From: an uncultured Clostridium sp.
GTDB lineage: Bacteria > Bacillota > Clostridia > TANB77 > CAG-508
Length of the DNA stretch: 48,806 bases
Direction: 5' to 3'
Assembly: GCA_900554565.1 (NCBI GenBank)
Contig: USHX01000009.1
Span: forward strand, 1 to 48,806
Part shown: piece after piece, positions 7,960 through 14,589 of the stretch
Layout: every line of letters begins with the position of its first letter
Position numbering within the stretch: the first letter of the stretch is position 1
Translations under genes and position numbers: made by a program
The notes under the pieces: generated by a model
What the model saw: only the letters and a program-made list of their open reading frames with translations
Databases searched by the model: none
What the model was told of the DNA's origin: nothing

Positions 7960-8484
7960 TTACTCGTCTATTGTAAATGATTCAATTACTACATCTGAAA
8001 TATTTGCATTTATATAATAATTTCCATTCCAATTCTCAGTTCTACTTATTATTGATCCACCATCATTTACTATAGTTCTTTCACCATCTTTATTTTTTAT
8101 AGTAGTTTTTCCTGTTGTATATCCATATCCAACATTTCCATTCCATCCTAGATAAATTTTATATGATATTACTAATGTCCAATTTTTTTCTAAGTTCAGA
8201 TTACCACTAATTAAACTTCCATTGCTATATGCTACTTTTCCGTTTACAATATCATTTTCTGTTGCATTCGTTTGACTAAGCAAGCTTTTTAATGTATTTA
8301 ATTCTGATACATCTTTTTTATTATTATATAATTCATCTAATGCTTGTGCAACACTCTTATCATTTGTATATTTTACATCATTTGCAAAGTATTTATATGT
8401 AGCATATACACTTATACAACTTGCCATTACCATTCCTATTATTAATCCAATAATTATTTTAAAGTTTTTCCTTATACATTTCAT
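7960..8484 (-). CDS. Secreted or membrane-anchored protein of unknown function
   Basis: I do not recognise a named family. The 174-residue product has a basic N-terminus and one hydrophobic helix (about residues 8-29), which is a signal peptide or anchor. Then comes YKYFANDVKYTNDKSVAQAL followed by DELY, and a mainly beta C-terminal half rich in Asn, Gly and Tyr (WNGNVGYGYTTGKT, ENWNGNYYINANISDVVIES). The V-x-x-ALD-x-LY signature recurs in the pilin upstream (VKQALDYLF), which lies 24 bases away in the same direction, so the two probably form an operon and may act together on the cell surface. Start: ATG with AAAGGA about 11 bases upstream. The beta-rich half could be a surface-binding domain. 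Confidence 0.7.
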   Translation of the reverse strand: MKCIRKNFKIIIGLIIGMVMASCISVYATYKYFANDVKYTNDKSVAQALDELYNNKKDVSELNTLKSLLSQTNATENDIVNGKVAYSNGSLISGNLNLEKNWTLVISYKIYLGWNGNVGYGYTTGKTTIKNKDGERTIVNDGGSIISRTENWNGNYYINANISDVVIESFTIDE

Positions 8485-8508
8485 TTTTATTTTTTCCTTT
8501 CTTTTGTT

Positions 8509-8994
8509 TTAATTGCTAAATAAGTAATCCAAAGCTTGTTTTACATCGTCTACTTTCCAATCAATGTCTTGTGGTGTATATGAAACATCTTCAGCTAATA
8601 TTATTTCAGAAACTTGACCTTTTCCTCTATATTCAGTTGTATCTTCAGTTATATAAAACACATATCCGTCTTTTGTATTTAGCCTTATTTTTTCCATTCC
8701 ATTATCTGCTACTATTTCAACAGCACCTATCCAATATTTTTGCCTATCACTATCAAATTCATTCTTTAATTTTTCAAGTGTAATATCTACATTATTATAC
8801 TTTAGTCTTGTTTCTGTTTTTATAATTTCTATTTTTTCTTTATATTGATAAATAATTGTCTGTTCTTTAGCTTGTTTTACTCTTTCAATTATTCCATTTT
8901 GGCCAATTAATGCATATACAGATATGCTAGCAAGAATAATTAAAACAACAATTGTAACAACAAGCGCAACTAATGTAATTCCCTTTTCTTTCAT
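8509..8994 (-). CDS. Type IV pilin-like protein with ALD motif
   Basis: This 161-residue prepilin has leader MKEKG, cleavage before ITLVALVVTIVVLIILASIS, then YALIGQNGIIERVKQAKEQT. The head domain (about residues 55-161) alternates strands and charged turns, and ends in a segment YTPQDIDWKVDDVKQALDYL just before the stop. That terminal signature recurs near the N-terminus of the secreted protein encoded just downstream. Mature position 5 is Ala. It is more diverged from the other pilins than they are from each other, and stands outside the main pilus operon, so a minor or specialised pilin, or a pseudopilin, is likely. The ribosome site is AAAGGAG, 11 bases from the ATG. Confidence 0.82.
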   Translation of the reverse strand: MKEKGITLVALVVTIVVLIILASISVYALIGQNGIIERVKQAKEQTIIYQYKEKIEIIKTETRLKYNNVDITLEKLKNEFDSDRQKYWIGAVEIVADNGMEKIRLNTKDGYVFYITEDTTEYRGKGQVSEIILAEDVSYTPQDIDWKVDDVKQALDYLFSN

Positions 8995-9031
8995 TTATTC
9001 ATATTCTCCTTTGTACATTTTTTGCTTTTTC

Positions 9032-9060
9032 ATTTTATCAATATATTTTTTTAAAAGCAA
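9032..9060 (-). promoter_or_regulatory. Candidate sigma-A promoter for pilin 8509-8994
   Basis: TTGCTT (9055-9060) and TAAAAT (9032-9037) are spaced by 17 bases, 38 bases upstream of the ATG. Confidence 0.5.
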
Positions 9061-9112
9061 TATATTTTTTAAATTTATTAATTATTCTATTAATAATCAT
9101 AACCACCCATAA

Positions 9113-9280
9113 AACAGGTGATTTACTCTTAGCCTAGAAGACTTTTGTACTGGCACTTTGGTGCTTAAGTCCTACTGAATAGTTTTGCCAACCGAATTTA
9201 TTATATCAAAAAGGAGAATTTTTTTCACTCATAGCTAGAAGCTTTTAGAACCCCATGTATAACATGGGGTTTTCATTAGC
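9113..9280. other. Structured gene-less stretch, possibly an IS200/IS605-type end or small RNA
   Basis: No gene fits here. On plus, a nested hairpin GACTT..GGCAC-TTTG-GTGC..AAGTC (9138-9170) is followed by an unpaired stretch and then a near-perfect stem AACCCCATG/CATGGGGTT (9249-9272). The block TAGCCTAGAAGACTTTTG near the left end is echoed as TAGCTAGAAGCTTTTAG before the right hairpin. A G/C-rich terminal hairpin followed by TTTTCAT, with a TTTAC on the left, resembles the ends of IS200/IS605 elements and their non-coding derivatives. A stand-alone RNA is the alternative. I cannot identify it. Confidence 0.35.
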
Positions 9281-9317
9281 CAAAAAAATAATCTTTTCTA
9301 ATATTGAAAAGATTATT
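9281..9317 (-). terminator. Terminator of the infC-rpmI-rplT operon
   Basis: A 12-bp stem AATAATCTTTTC/GAAAAGATTATT (9287-9317) is followed on minus by a run of seven T, right after the rplT stop. Confidence 0.85.
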
Positions 9318-9327
9318 TTTCTATAGT

Positions 9328-9678
9328 TTACGCTTTTTTTGATATTTCAGCGATTTCTGCAAATGCTTTTGCATCATTTACAGCTAAGTCTGCTAACATT
9401 TTTCTGTTTATTGTAACATTAGCTTTTTTTAGTCCAGCAATCATTTTGCTGTAAGTTGTTCCATTCATTCTTGCAGCTGCATTGATTCTTGCTATCCATA
9501 ATTTTCTGAAATTACTTTTTTTATCTTTTCTTCCTACATAAGCATATGATAAAGATTTCATAACTGCTTGGTTTGCATTTCTGAATCTATAGCTTTTTGC
9601 TCCGTAGTAACCCTTAGCTTGTTTTAATATTTTTTTATGTCTTGCTCTTGTTGTTCTTGCTGTTTTTACTCTTGCCAT
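9328..9678 (-). CDS. rplT: 50S ribosomal protein L20
   Basis: This 116-residue, strongly basic protein has the full L20 signature: ARVKTARTTRARHKKILKQA, then GYYGAKSYRFRNANQAVMKS, the helix SYAYVGRKDKKSNFRKLWIA, then RINAAARMNGTTYSKMIAGL. L20 binds 23S rRNA early in large-subunit assembly. In Firmicutes it also represses its own operon by binding the infC leader; a matching leader is present here upstream of infC. Length is normal and the ribosome site AGGGAAGGTG is clear. It is the last gene of infC-rpmI-rplT, followed by a terminator. Confidence 0.98.
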   Translation of the reverse strand: MARVKTARTTRARHKKILKQAKGYYGAKSYRFRNANQAVMKSLSYAYVGRKDKKSNFRKLWIARINAAARMNGTTYSKMIAGLKKANVTINRKMLADLAVNDAKAFAEIAEISKKA

Positions 9679-9711
9679 TTATTTTCACCTTCCCTATTTT
9701 AATTCTTATTC

Positions 9712-9915
9712 TTAGTTACCATATGGTAATAATTTTTTAATTGTTTTTTCACAAGTTTTATCAGCATATCCGTTTTGGATTTTTCCTGATTTTTTTTGTC
9801 TTTTTGTTTTATTTGCTAATAAGTGTCTTCTGTTTGATTTTGTTCTTTTTACTTTACCTGTAGCTGTTAATGAATATCTTTTTTTAGCAGCTTTATTTGT
9901 TTTTAATTTTGGCAT
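9712..9915 (-). CDS. rpmI: 50S ribosomal protein L35
   Basis: This 67-residue, very basic protein starts MPKLKTNKAAKKRYSLTATG and continues KVKRTKSNRRHLLANKTKRQKK, the standard L35 pattern, ending KKLLPYGN. It is a small late-assembling protein of the large ribosomal subunit. It sits between infC and rplT in the canonical order, with 33-44 bases between genes, so all three are translated from one mRNA. AAAGGAG lies upstream of the ATG. The C-terminus is two or three residues longer than common versions, which is unremarkable. Confidence 0.98.
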   Translation of the reverse strand: MPKLKTNKAAKKRYSLTATGKVKRTKSNRRHLLANKTKRQKKSGKIQNGYADKTCEKTIKKLLPYGN

Positions 9916-9959
9916 AACATATACTCCTTTCGCTTTTATTGCTTTATATTTTTAGCAGA

Positions 9960-10475
9960 TTATTTTTCTGCTTTTTTAGCTAAAATTGTAAACATATTTC
10001 TACCTTCTAATTTAGGTTTCTTTTCAACAGTTGCTACATCTTCTAAATTTTCAATAAATTTATTTAGTACCACTTCTCCTGCTTTTGAGTTATTTACTTC
10101 TCTTCCCCTAAATCTAACAGTAATTTTTACTTTGTTTCCTGCAGTTAAAAATTTTCTTGCATTTTTTGATTTGAATTCAAAGTCGTGTTCCTCGATGTTT
10201 GGAGTAACTCTTAGTTCTTTCACTTCTAATGTTTTTTGTTTTTTCTTAGCTTCTTTTTCTTTTTTAGCTTGCTCAAATTTGTATTTTCCATAGTTCATTA
10301 TTTTACAAACTACTGGATTTGCATTTGGTGCAACTAAAACTAAGTCTAAGTTTTTTTCTTCAGCTTTTGCTAAAGCTTCATTTAGTGATAAAACTCCTAG
10401 TTTTTCTCCTGTTTCTCCGATTAGTTGAACTTCTTTGGCTCTGATTTGTCTGTTAATTGGTAATTCTTGTTTTAT
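9960..10475 (-). CDS. infC: Translation initiation factor IF-3 (probable AUA start)
   Basis: IF-3 binds the 30S subunit and checks the start codon and initiator tRNA. The product reads KQELPINRQIRAKEVQLIG, then the long central helix with KFEQAKKEKEAKKKQKTLEV and the C-terminal domain with ITVRFRGREVNNSKAG. No ATG, GTG or TTG fits both the family N-terminus and the ribosome site: GGAGGT (10488-10483) is followed after seven bases by ATA (10475-10473). A GTG (10484) overlaps the ribosome site and a TTG (10529) has none and lies inside the leader terminator. infC in several bacteria starts at AUU because IF-3 rejects non-standard starts and so controls itself; AUA would do the same. From this start the product is 171 residues, normal for the family. 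Confidence 0.92.
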   Translation of the reverse strand: MKQELPINRQIRAKEVQLIGETGEKLGVLSLNEALAKAEEKNLDLVLVAPNANPVVCKIMNYGKYKFEQAKKEKEAKKKQKTLEVKELRVTPNIEEHDFEFKSKNARKFLTAGNKVKITVRFRGREVNNSKAGEVVLNKFIENLEDVATVEKKPKLEGRNMFTILAKKAEK

Positions 10476-10488
10476 AAAAAACACCTCC

Positions 10489-10624
10489 AATAATAAAAAA
10501 ATTTGACTTTTGTTACAAGTCAAATTCAAAAATAAATCTAGCTTTTAAAGCTTGTATCTATTTAATTTCCAACCTTTTTCTTTATTTAGATAAGGTGAGA
10601 AGTTTTGACTTCTTCTTGTAACGA
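10489..10624 (-). promoter_or_regulatory. L20-type leader (autoregulatory attenuator) of infC-rpmI-rplT
   Basis: The leader begins GTTACAAGAAGAAGTCAAA and ends in a terminator hairpin (10501-10525) whose 5' half reads TTTGACTTGTAAC. That half is complementary to the leader start, with the extra AAGA bulged out, so the distal pairing and the terminator exclude each other. This is the layout of the known Firmicutes L20 leader, where L20 binding favours termination. The middle holds a second small hairpin around AGCTTTAAAAGCT. Confidence 0.85.
10494..10525 (-). terminator. Regulated terminator in the infC leader
   Basis: A 9-bp stem ATTTGACTT/AAGTCAAAT with a 7-base loop is followed by T7, ending just before the infC ribosome site. 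Confidence 0.85.
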
Positions 10625-10629
10625 ATATT

Positions 10630-10659
10630 ATTATACTATAGTTTCCCATAGATTGTCAA
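10630..10659 (-). promoter_or_regulatory. Sigma-A promoter of infC-rpmI-rplT
   Basis: Consensus TTGACA (10654-10659) and TATAAT (10630-10635) are spaced by 18 bases. The -35 hexamer overlaps the last codon and stop of the upstream HipA-like gene. Confidence 0.85.
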
Positions 10660-11519
10660 GCTTTTTTCAGTTTTTTATATGCTGATTTTACTATTTCATA
10701 TCTAGTTTTTATAATTTCTTTATAAAAACTTTTTCTAATATCACTTATATAGCTGATATTTTCTATAAAGTCATTTATCTTTTCTATATCCATGTTTGGA
10801 AAAATTCTGATTATTGCTTTATTACATTCTTCATTTTTCATTTGTTTTATATATGTCATATAGTTTATTTTCTTATTGTTTTCCTTTATGCATGAATAAC
10901 AATTAATTGATACATTATGTATTTCTGTACTTCCTATTTTTTCAATTTCATTATCTTCCAGCATAGGATTTAAACATGAACCACAGTCATATATTGGAGC
11001 AAATTTTACTTTGCCACTTTCTAAGTCTAATAAAAATCCCCAGTTTCCATTGTGTCTATCTGTATTTCCAATTAGAGCATCTATAACAAACATATTCCAA
11101 AATTTTTCTTTTGTTTCTTCTGCATTAATCATTTTGTTTTCTTCTATAATTTCCATTATTTCGCTTAGCTCTGTTCCTATCTTTTTGTCTGGGTTTGTAC
11201 TTAATGCCAAATTTTCGAATTCATATAAAACATTTTTACTATCTGTAAAGTCTTCACATGCACATACTATTTTTTCTTTTCCTTTATATTCATATTCACC
11301 TAAAATAGTATTTTGAGTTTCGAATCCTGTTAATTTAAGAATGTTACTTCCTACATATTCTGAAAAAGCATTGTTTATATATGATATATTTTTGTTCTTT
11401 CCTGAAACAGGGTCTGGAAATTTTACTAAATACTTTTTTTGATTATATATTAATGTTTTCTTTTTTTCTGAGCCTTTATATTTATTAAATTCTTCTTTTG
11501 CATTTGTAAAATTAATCAT
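10656..11519 (-). CDS. HipA/CtkA-like protein kinase
   Basis: This 287-residue protein has the kinase C-lobe motifs of the HipA family. DALIGNTDRHNGNWGFLLD (about residues 147-165) holds the catalytic Asp and Asn, and FAPIYDCGSCL (about 173-183) is the metal-binding D-x-G equivalent. The N-terminal part has KKYLVKFP, a likely ATP-binding Lys. HipA proteins are Ser/Thr kinases of toxin-antitoxin modules; the single-protein CtkA relatives have this shorter layout. No HipB-like DNA-binding antitoxin gene is adjacent, so it is an orphan and may be a housekeeping or phage-derived kinase. The ribosome site is weak (GAGGCG). Its 3' end carries the infC promoter. Confidence 0.8.
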   Translation of the reverse strand: MINFTNAKEEFNKYKGSEKKKTLIYNQKKYLVKFPDPVSGKNKNISYINNAFSEYVGSNILKLTGFETQNTILGEYEYKGKEKIVCACEDFTDSKNVLYEFENLALSTNPDKKIGTELSEIMEIIEENKMINAEETKEKFWNMFVIDALIGNTDRHNGNWGFLLDLESGKVKFAPIYDCGSCLNPMLEDNEIEKIGSTEIHNVSINCYSCIKENNKKINYMTYIKQMKNEECNKAIIRIFPNMDIEKINDFIENISYISDIRKSFYKEIIKTRYEIVKSAYKKLKKA

Positions 11520-11623
11520 ATTCTATCGCCTCAATTACTAGTATACCATAACTTTCTTATTTTTTACTAGTACTAACAACAGATATAAATTTTTTTATTT
11601 AATTTCGAATTAACTGAATTTAT

Positions 11624-11648
11624 AAAAAGGAGTCAGCGACTCCTTTTT
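11624..11648 (-). terminator. Terminator after the DHH phosphoesterase gene
   Basis: A perfect 11-bp stem AAAAAGGAGTC/GACTCCTTTTT with a 3-base loop. It is symmetric, so it could also act on plus. Confidence 0.85.
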
Positions 11649-11657
11649 AGTGTATTA

Positions 11658-12557
11658 CTATAAAAATATTTCTTCTATTTTTGGCATGATATCTTTTCCT
11701 CTAGACAAAATACCTTTATGCTCTGTTATAGTTACATTTTCTAATGTTATCCTATATTCTATTGTTTTGTTAGTTTTCATTTCAAATATGATAAAAACTT
11801 TCATTCTAGCATTAGATATTTTAATACTATCCTTTAAATAGCTTATCCAACTATTTATAGTATTTTCATCTGGCATTCCATATACCTGTACATATGCAGA
11901 TTCAACTTCTGTTCCTGCGTAGTTATAATGTTTCTTTCCATTTTCAACAATATCTTTTATCTCCATATTTTTAATTGGAGTTAAACAAAAACAATATTTT
12001 AGTAACTTTTCATAGTCTAAGGAATATTCAAGAGCTATTTTTTTAGCTTCTTTCACCTCTTCTTGGATTGTTTTTGTACTTCTAAAAGCTGTTGTGTCAA
12101 CCATCATTGCAACTATTACCATTTTAGCCTCTTCTTTAGTTAATTGGTAACCTTCTTGTTTCATAATCTCATAAATTAAATAAGCACTTGCACAAGAGTT
12201 TCTTCTATATTGATATTCATAATTAAGTTTTTGGGTAGTAGGATGATGATCTATACATCCCACTATTTTTCCTAAATGAATTGTTTCAAAATGGTCTTCT
12301 AAAAATAAATTTCTGTTACCATCTTCCGAAACTTTTTCCCATTTTTTCATATCAATATTAAAAAGTTCTTTTACAATTTTGTATGTTTCATTTTCCTTTA
12401 CCTTTTCTAAAATAACAAATTCATTGTCTATTTTTAAAAAGTTTAGGAGTTTTGATAACAAAATTCCTGATAAAAATGCATCTACATCAATGTTGTCATG
12501 CCCTAGAATTGTGATTTTTTGCTTTGGGAGACTATTTTTCATTTTCTGAATTTGCAT
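11658..12557 (-). CDS. DHH/DHHA2 phosphoesterase, family II pyrophosphatase-like
   Basis: This 299-residue protein carries the DHH-superfamily metal motifs: GHDNIDVDAFLSG (about residues 19-31), VGCIDHHPT (about 108-116) and VDTTAFRS (about 153-160). A C-terminal DHHA2-like domain contains ARMKVFIIFE. The order matches manganese-dependent inorganic pyrophosphatases and exopolyphosphatases. The usual start HxxPDxD is here HDNIDVD, so the substrate may differ from pyrophosphate. It starts at ATG 12557 with AAGGAG seven bases upstream and overlaps the end of the NMN adenylyltransferase-like gene by 26 bases, so the two are co-translated. A pyrophosphatase would pull the pyrophosphate-releasing adenylyl transfer forward, which is a plausible reason for the pairing. 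Confidence 0.82.
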   Translation of the reverse strand: MQIQKMKNSLPKQKITILGHDNIDVDAFLSGILLSKLLNFLKIDNEFVILEKVKENETYKIVKELFNIDMKKWEKVSEDGNRNLFLEDHFETIHLGKIVGCIDHHPTTQKLNYEYQYRRNSCASAYLIYEIMKQEGYQLTKEEAKMVIVAMMVDTTAFRSTKTIQEEVKEAKKIALEYSLDYEKLLKYCFCLTPIKNMEIKDIVENGKKHYNYAGTEVESAYVQVYGMPDENTINSWISYLKDSIKISNARMKVFIIFEMKTNKTIEYRITLENVTITEHKGILSRGKDIMPKIEEIFL

Positions 12558-14250
12558 TTTCTTTCTCCTTAGCTTTTATAAGTTCTAGTGCTTTTTCAAT
12601 TGCGCTGTTTGTTCCTATTACGTTGTAATATTTTGCATTGTTTTGTTGCAAGTATTTTTCTAATTTTTCGCCAAATTCTTGACTTTCTTTTTCGCTTTCA
12701 ATTCTTCCATTTGCGTCATAACTTACTTGTTTGTCTCTTTCAATAAAGATTGTAATTTGTTCTGTTTTATTTCGTAAGTACCATGCTAAATCTTCAACTG
12801 TTTTGCTTTCTTTTGATGCATGTAGTGCTGATATTTCAATTCCAGCATCTGTTACAATATAATCTACTTGGTCTACTAAATCATAGATTTTTTTATATTG
12901 TTCTGCAATAATATAAGATTGATTTGGTATATATTTTTCTAGTAGATTGTTATATGTCAAATCTTTAGCAAATTCTTGAACGTATTCTACGTTTTTTGCC
13001 ATTTTCTTTAATTCATAAGCTAAACCAAGTGCTGCTGTACTTTTTCCTGCTCCAGGTGCTCCAATAAATGAAATGACAATTGATTTTTTGCTTTCAGTTT
13101 TTGATTTGGATAAAATTGAAATTTGCTTAGTTAAGTCTGGATATGCATTAAACATAGTTATCGCTTTTTTCAACATGTCCTTTTGTTGATATGCAAGTGG
13201 TTCTGAGAGTGCTGTAGAGATGTCATAAAAAGCTACACTTTCTAAATCATTTCCTGCTTTTAAATATTCTTCATATTTAAAAATTTCATCTTCGATAAAT
13301 ATTCCAAAACATTGTGATGAGCCACCACGTGTTCCTGCAAATTTTTCATCTTCTGAACTATATAATCCAATATATCTCATTTGTTCTAGATTTGCATTTG
13401 GGATATTTTCTAATTTGATAATAGCAGGTTCTAAAGAATTATCAAGCATTTTTACTTTTAATCCTGCACATTCCATTAGGCCTCTAATTGCTGCTTTAGT
13501 AGGTGATTCAAAGTCTTCTTGGTTTATTGCTATTCCCATAAGTGATAAGTATCCTGGAAAGTCAACTTTTTTGTTTGAGCGTTTGCCTAACAAAACATAT
13601 ACTTTTCCATCTAATGTGTTTCTTATAAGAAATACAACATCTATAGTTTGTCTACCTGGTACAAATTTAATTCCATTGTTTTTGCTACATGCAATAATTT
13701 CTTTAAATGTGTTATGGAAGATTAATTGTTTTACTTCATTTGGAATCATTGTTTCGAGTTTTTTGTAATTTCCTTCCAATATAAGTTTTCTTATTTCTGT
13801 TGCATGATAGCTTACAGCACTTTGAAGTTCTGGATTGATTATTTCAAACCCTAGTTTTTCTTCTTTGCTTTCTAGAACATTCAATATATCTTCTTTGTTT
13901 CCTGTACAGAAATGTGTGATTTTGTATTTTTTGAATGCTCTTAGTATGTTGTCCATCCATTCTTCAAAAGTTTCTGTGTCTGGCACATGAATTATTTCAT
14001 ATTTTTCTTCTGGAATTTTTTCTGCTTTGAATATTGCTTCTAGCATTTTTTCTCTTTCTACCGCAGGTATGCAATATCTTTGCTCTCCATTTTCGTAGCA
14101 AGACCCAATCATAACTAATACTTTTTCTACTTGCTCATCTTTGGCAAACCGTATTAGGAATTCTTTGTGTCCTTTGTGAATTGGCATCCAACGCCCAATT
14201 GCTGCAACTCTTTTTTTTGTAATACTTTCTTGATTTATTACATTTGTCAT
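12532..14250 (-). CDS. Three-domain NMN adenylyltransferase / Nudix-like / NadR-type kinase protein
   Basis: This 572-residue protein has three parts. Residues about 12-175 form a nucleotidyltransferase with GRWMPIHKGH (19-28, the HxGH-class motif) and SYHATEIRK, typical of NMN adenylyltransferases of the NadM/NadR type. Residues about 190-375 form a Nudix fold; the box region around AAIRGLMECAGLKV lacks the usual RE-x-x-EE glutamates, so hydrolase activity is doubtful. The C-terminal part has a P-loop, FIGAPGAGKST, as in the NadR ribosylnicotinamide kinase domain. It therefore probably makes NAD from nicotinamide riboside or NMN, with the Nudix part sensing or acting on ADP-ribose or NAD. 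It contains the only in-frame CGG codon (Arg34, 14151-14149) not linked to a frameshift. NadM-Nudix and NadR fusions are known separately. Confidence 0.82.
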   Translation of the reverse strand: MTNVINQESITKKRVAAIGRWMPIHKGHKEFLIRFAKDEQVEKVLVMIGSCYENGEQRYCIPAVEREKMLEAIFKAEKIPEEKYEIIHVPDTETFEEWMDNILRAFKKYKITHFCTGNKEDILNVLESKEEKLGFEIINPELQSAVSYHATEIRKLILEGNYKKLETMIPNEVKQLIFHNTFKEIIACSKNNGIKFVPGRQTIDVVFLIRNTLDGKVYVLLGKRSNKKVDFPGYLSLMGIAINQEDFESPTKAAIRGLMECAGLKVKMLDNSLEPAIIKLENIPNANLEQMRYIGLYSSEDEKFAGTRGGSSQCFGIFIEDEIFKYEEYLKAGNDLESVAFYDISTALSEPLAYQQKDMLKKAITMFNAYPDLTKQISILSKSKTESKKSIVISFIGAPGAGKSTAALGLAYELKKMAKNVEYVQEFAKDLTYNNLLEKYIPNQSYIIAEQYKKIYDLVDQVDYIVTDAGIEISALHASKESKTVEDLAWYLRNKTEQITIFIERDKQVSYDANGRIESEKESQEFGEKLEKYLQQNNAKYYNVIGTNSAIEKALELIKAKEKENANSENEK

Positions 14251-14289
14251 AATATCAATTTCCTTTCTGCTTTTTTATGTTGCCTTGTT

Positions 14290-14318
14290 ATTATATACTA
14301 TAATTGTATTTTCTTCAA
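14290..14318 (-). promoter_or_regulatory. Candidate sigma-A promoter for the NadR-like/DHH pair
   Basis: TTGAAG (14313-14318) and a perfect TATAAT (14290-14295) are spaced by 17 bases, 40 bases upstream of the ATG. Confidence 0.62.
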
Positions 14319-14472
14319 CACTTAGCGGCAATTTTTCTATATATTGCAATTGGCATTTACTTTTTATGTAGAGTTGCTAACATTTTTTGGCATAATAAAA
14401 TGTGCCACATTAGTGACACCATATTTTCATAGTATTCTATTATTCTAATATTAGTTTTCACAGAGCACAGTT

Positions 14473-14589
14473 CTACTCTACATAAAGTGCAGGGCGGAAA
14501 GTATAGTTGCTGGTGGCAAAGCCATTATCGCTAATGCGTAGACTAGCTGTGTTGAAGCTGTTGTTGTCGTAACGGCCCCCACGAAGGAC
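14473..14589 (-). other. Candidate variable region of a diversity-generating retroelement target
   Basis: The last 39 codons differ sharply in composition from the rest of the gene: bases 14461-14600 are about 49% G+C (68 of 140) in an otherwise very AT-rich gene. Codons ending in C whose first two bases could derive from AA are frequent (TAC, GAC, AAC, AAC, AGC, TTC, AAC, CGC, AGC, GGC, GCC, ACC, AGC, AAC, TTC, CGC). Adenine-targeted mutagenic retrohoming from an AAC-rich template would leave this kind of pattern. The region encodes the RGG-x-x-x-x-NNS to FRPAL segment that forms the ligand face in such domains. Confidence 0.6.

Noticed and set aside
9960..10529. infC start at TTG 10529
   Set aside because: That codon lies in the leader terminator and has no ribosome site; the added residues do not belong to IF-3.
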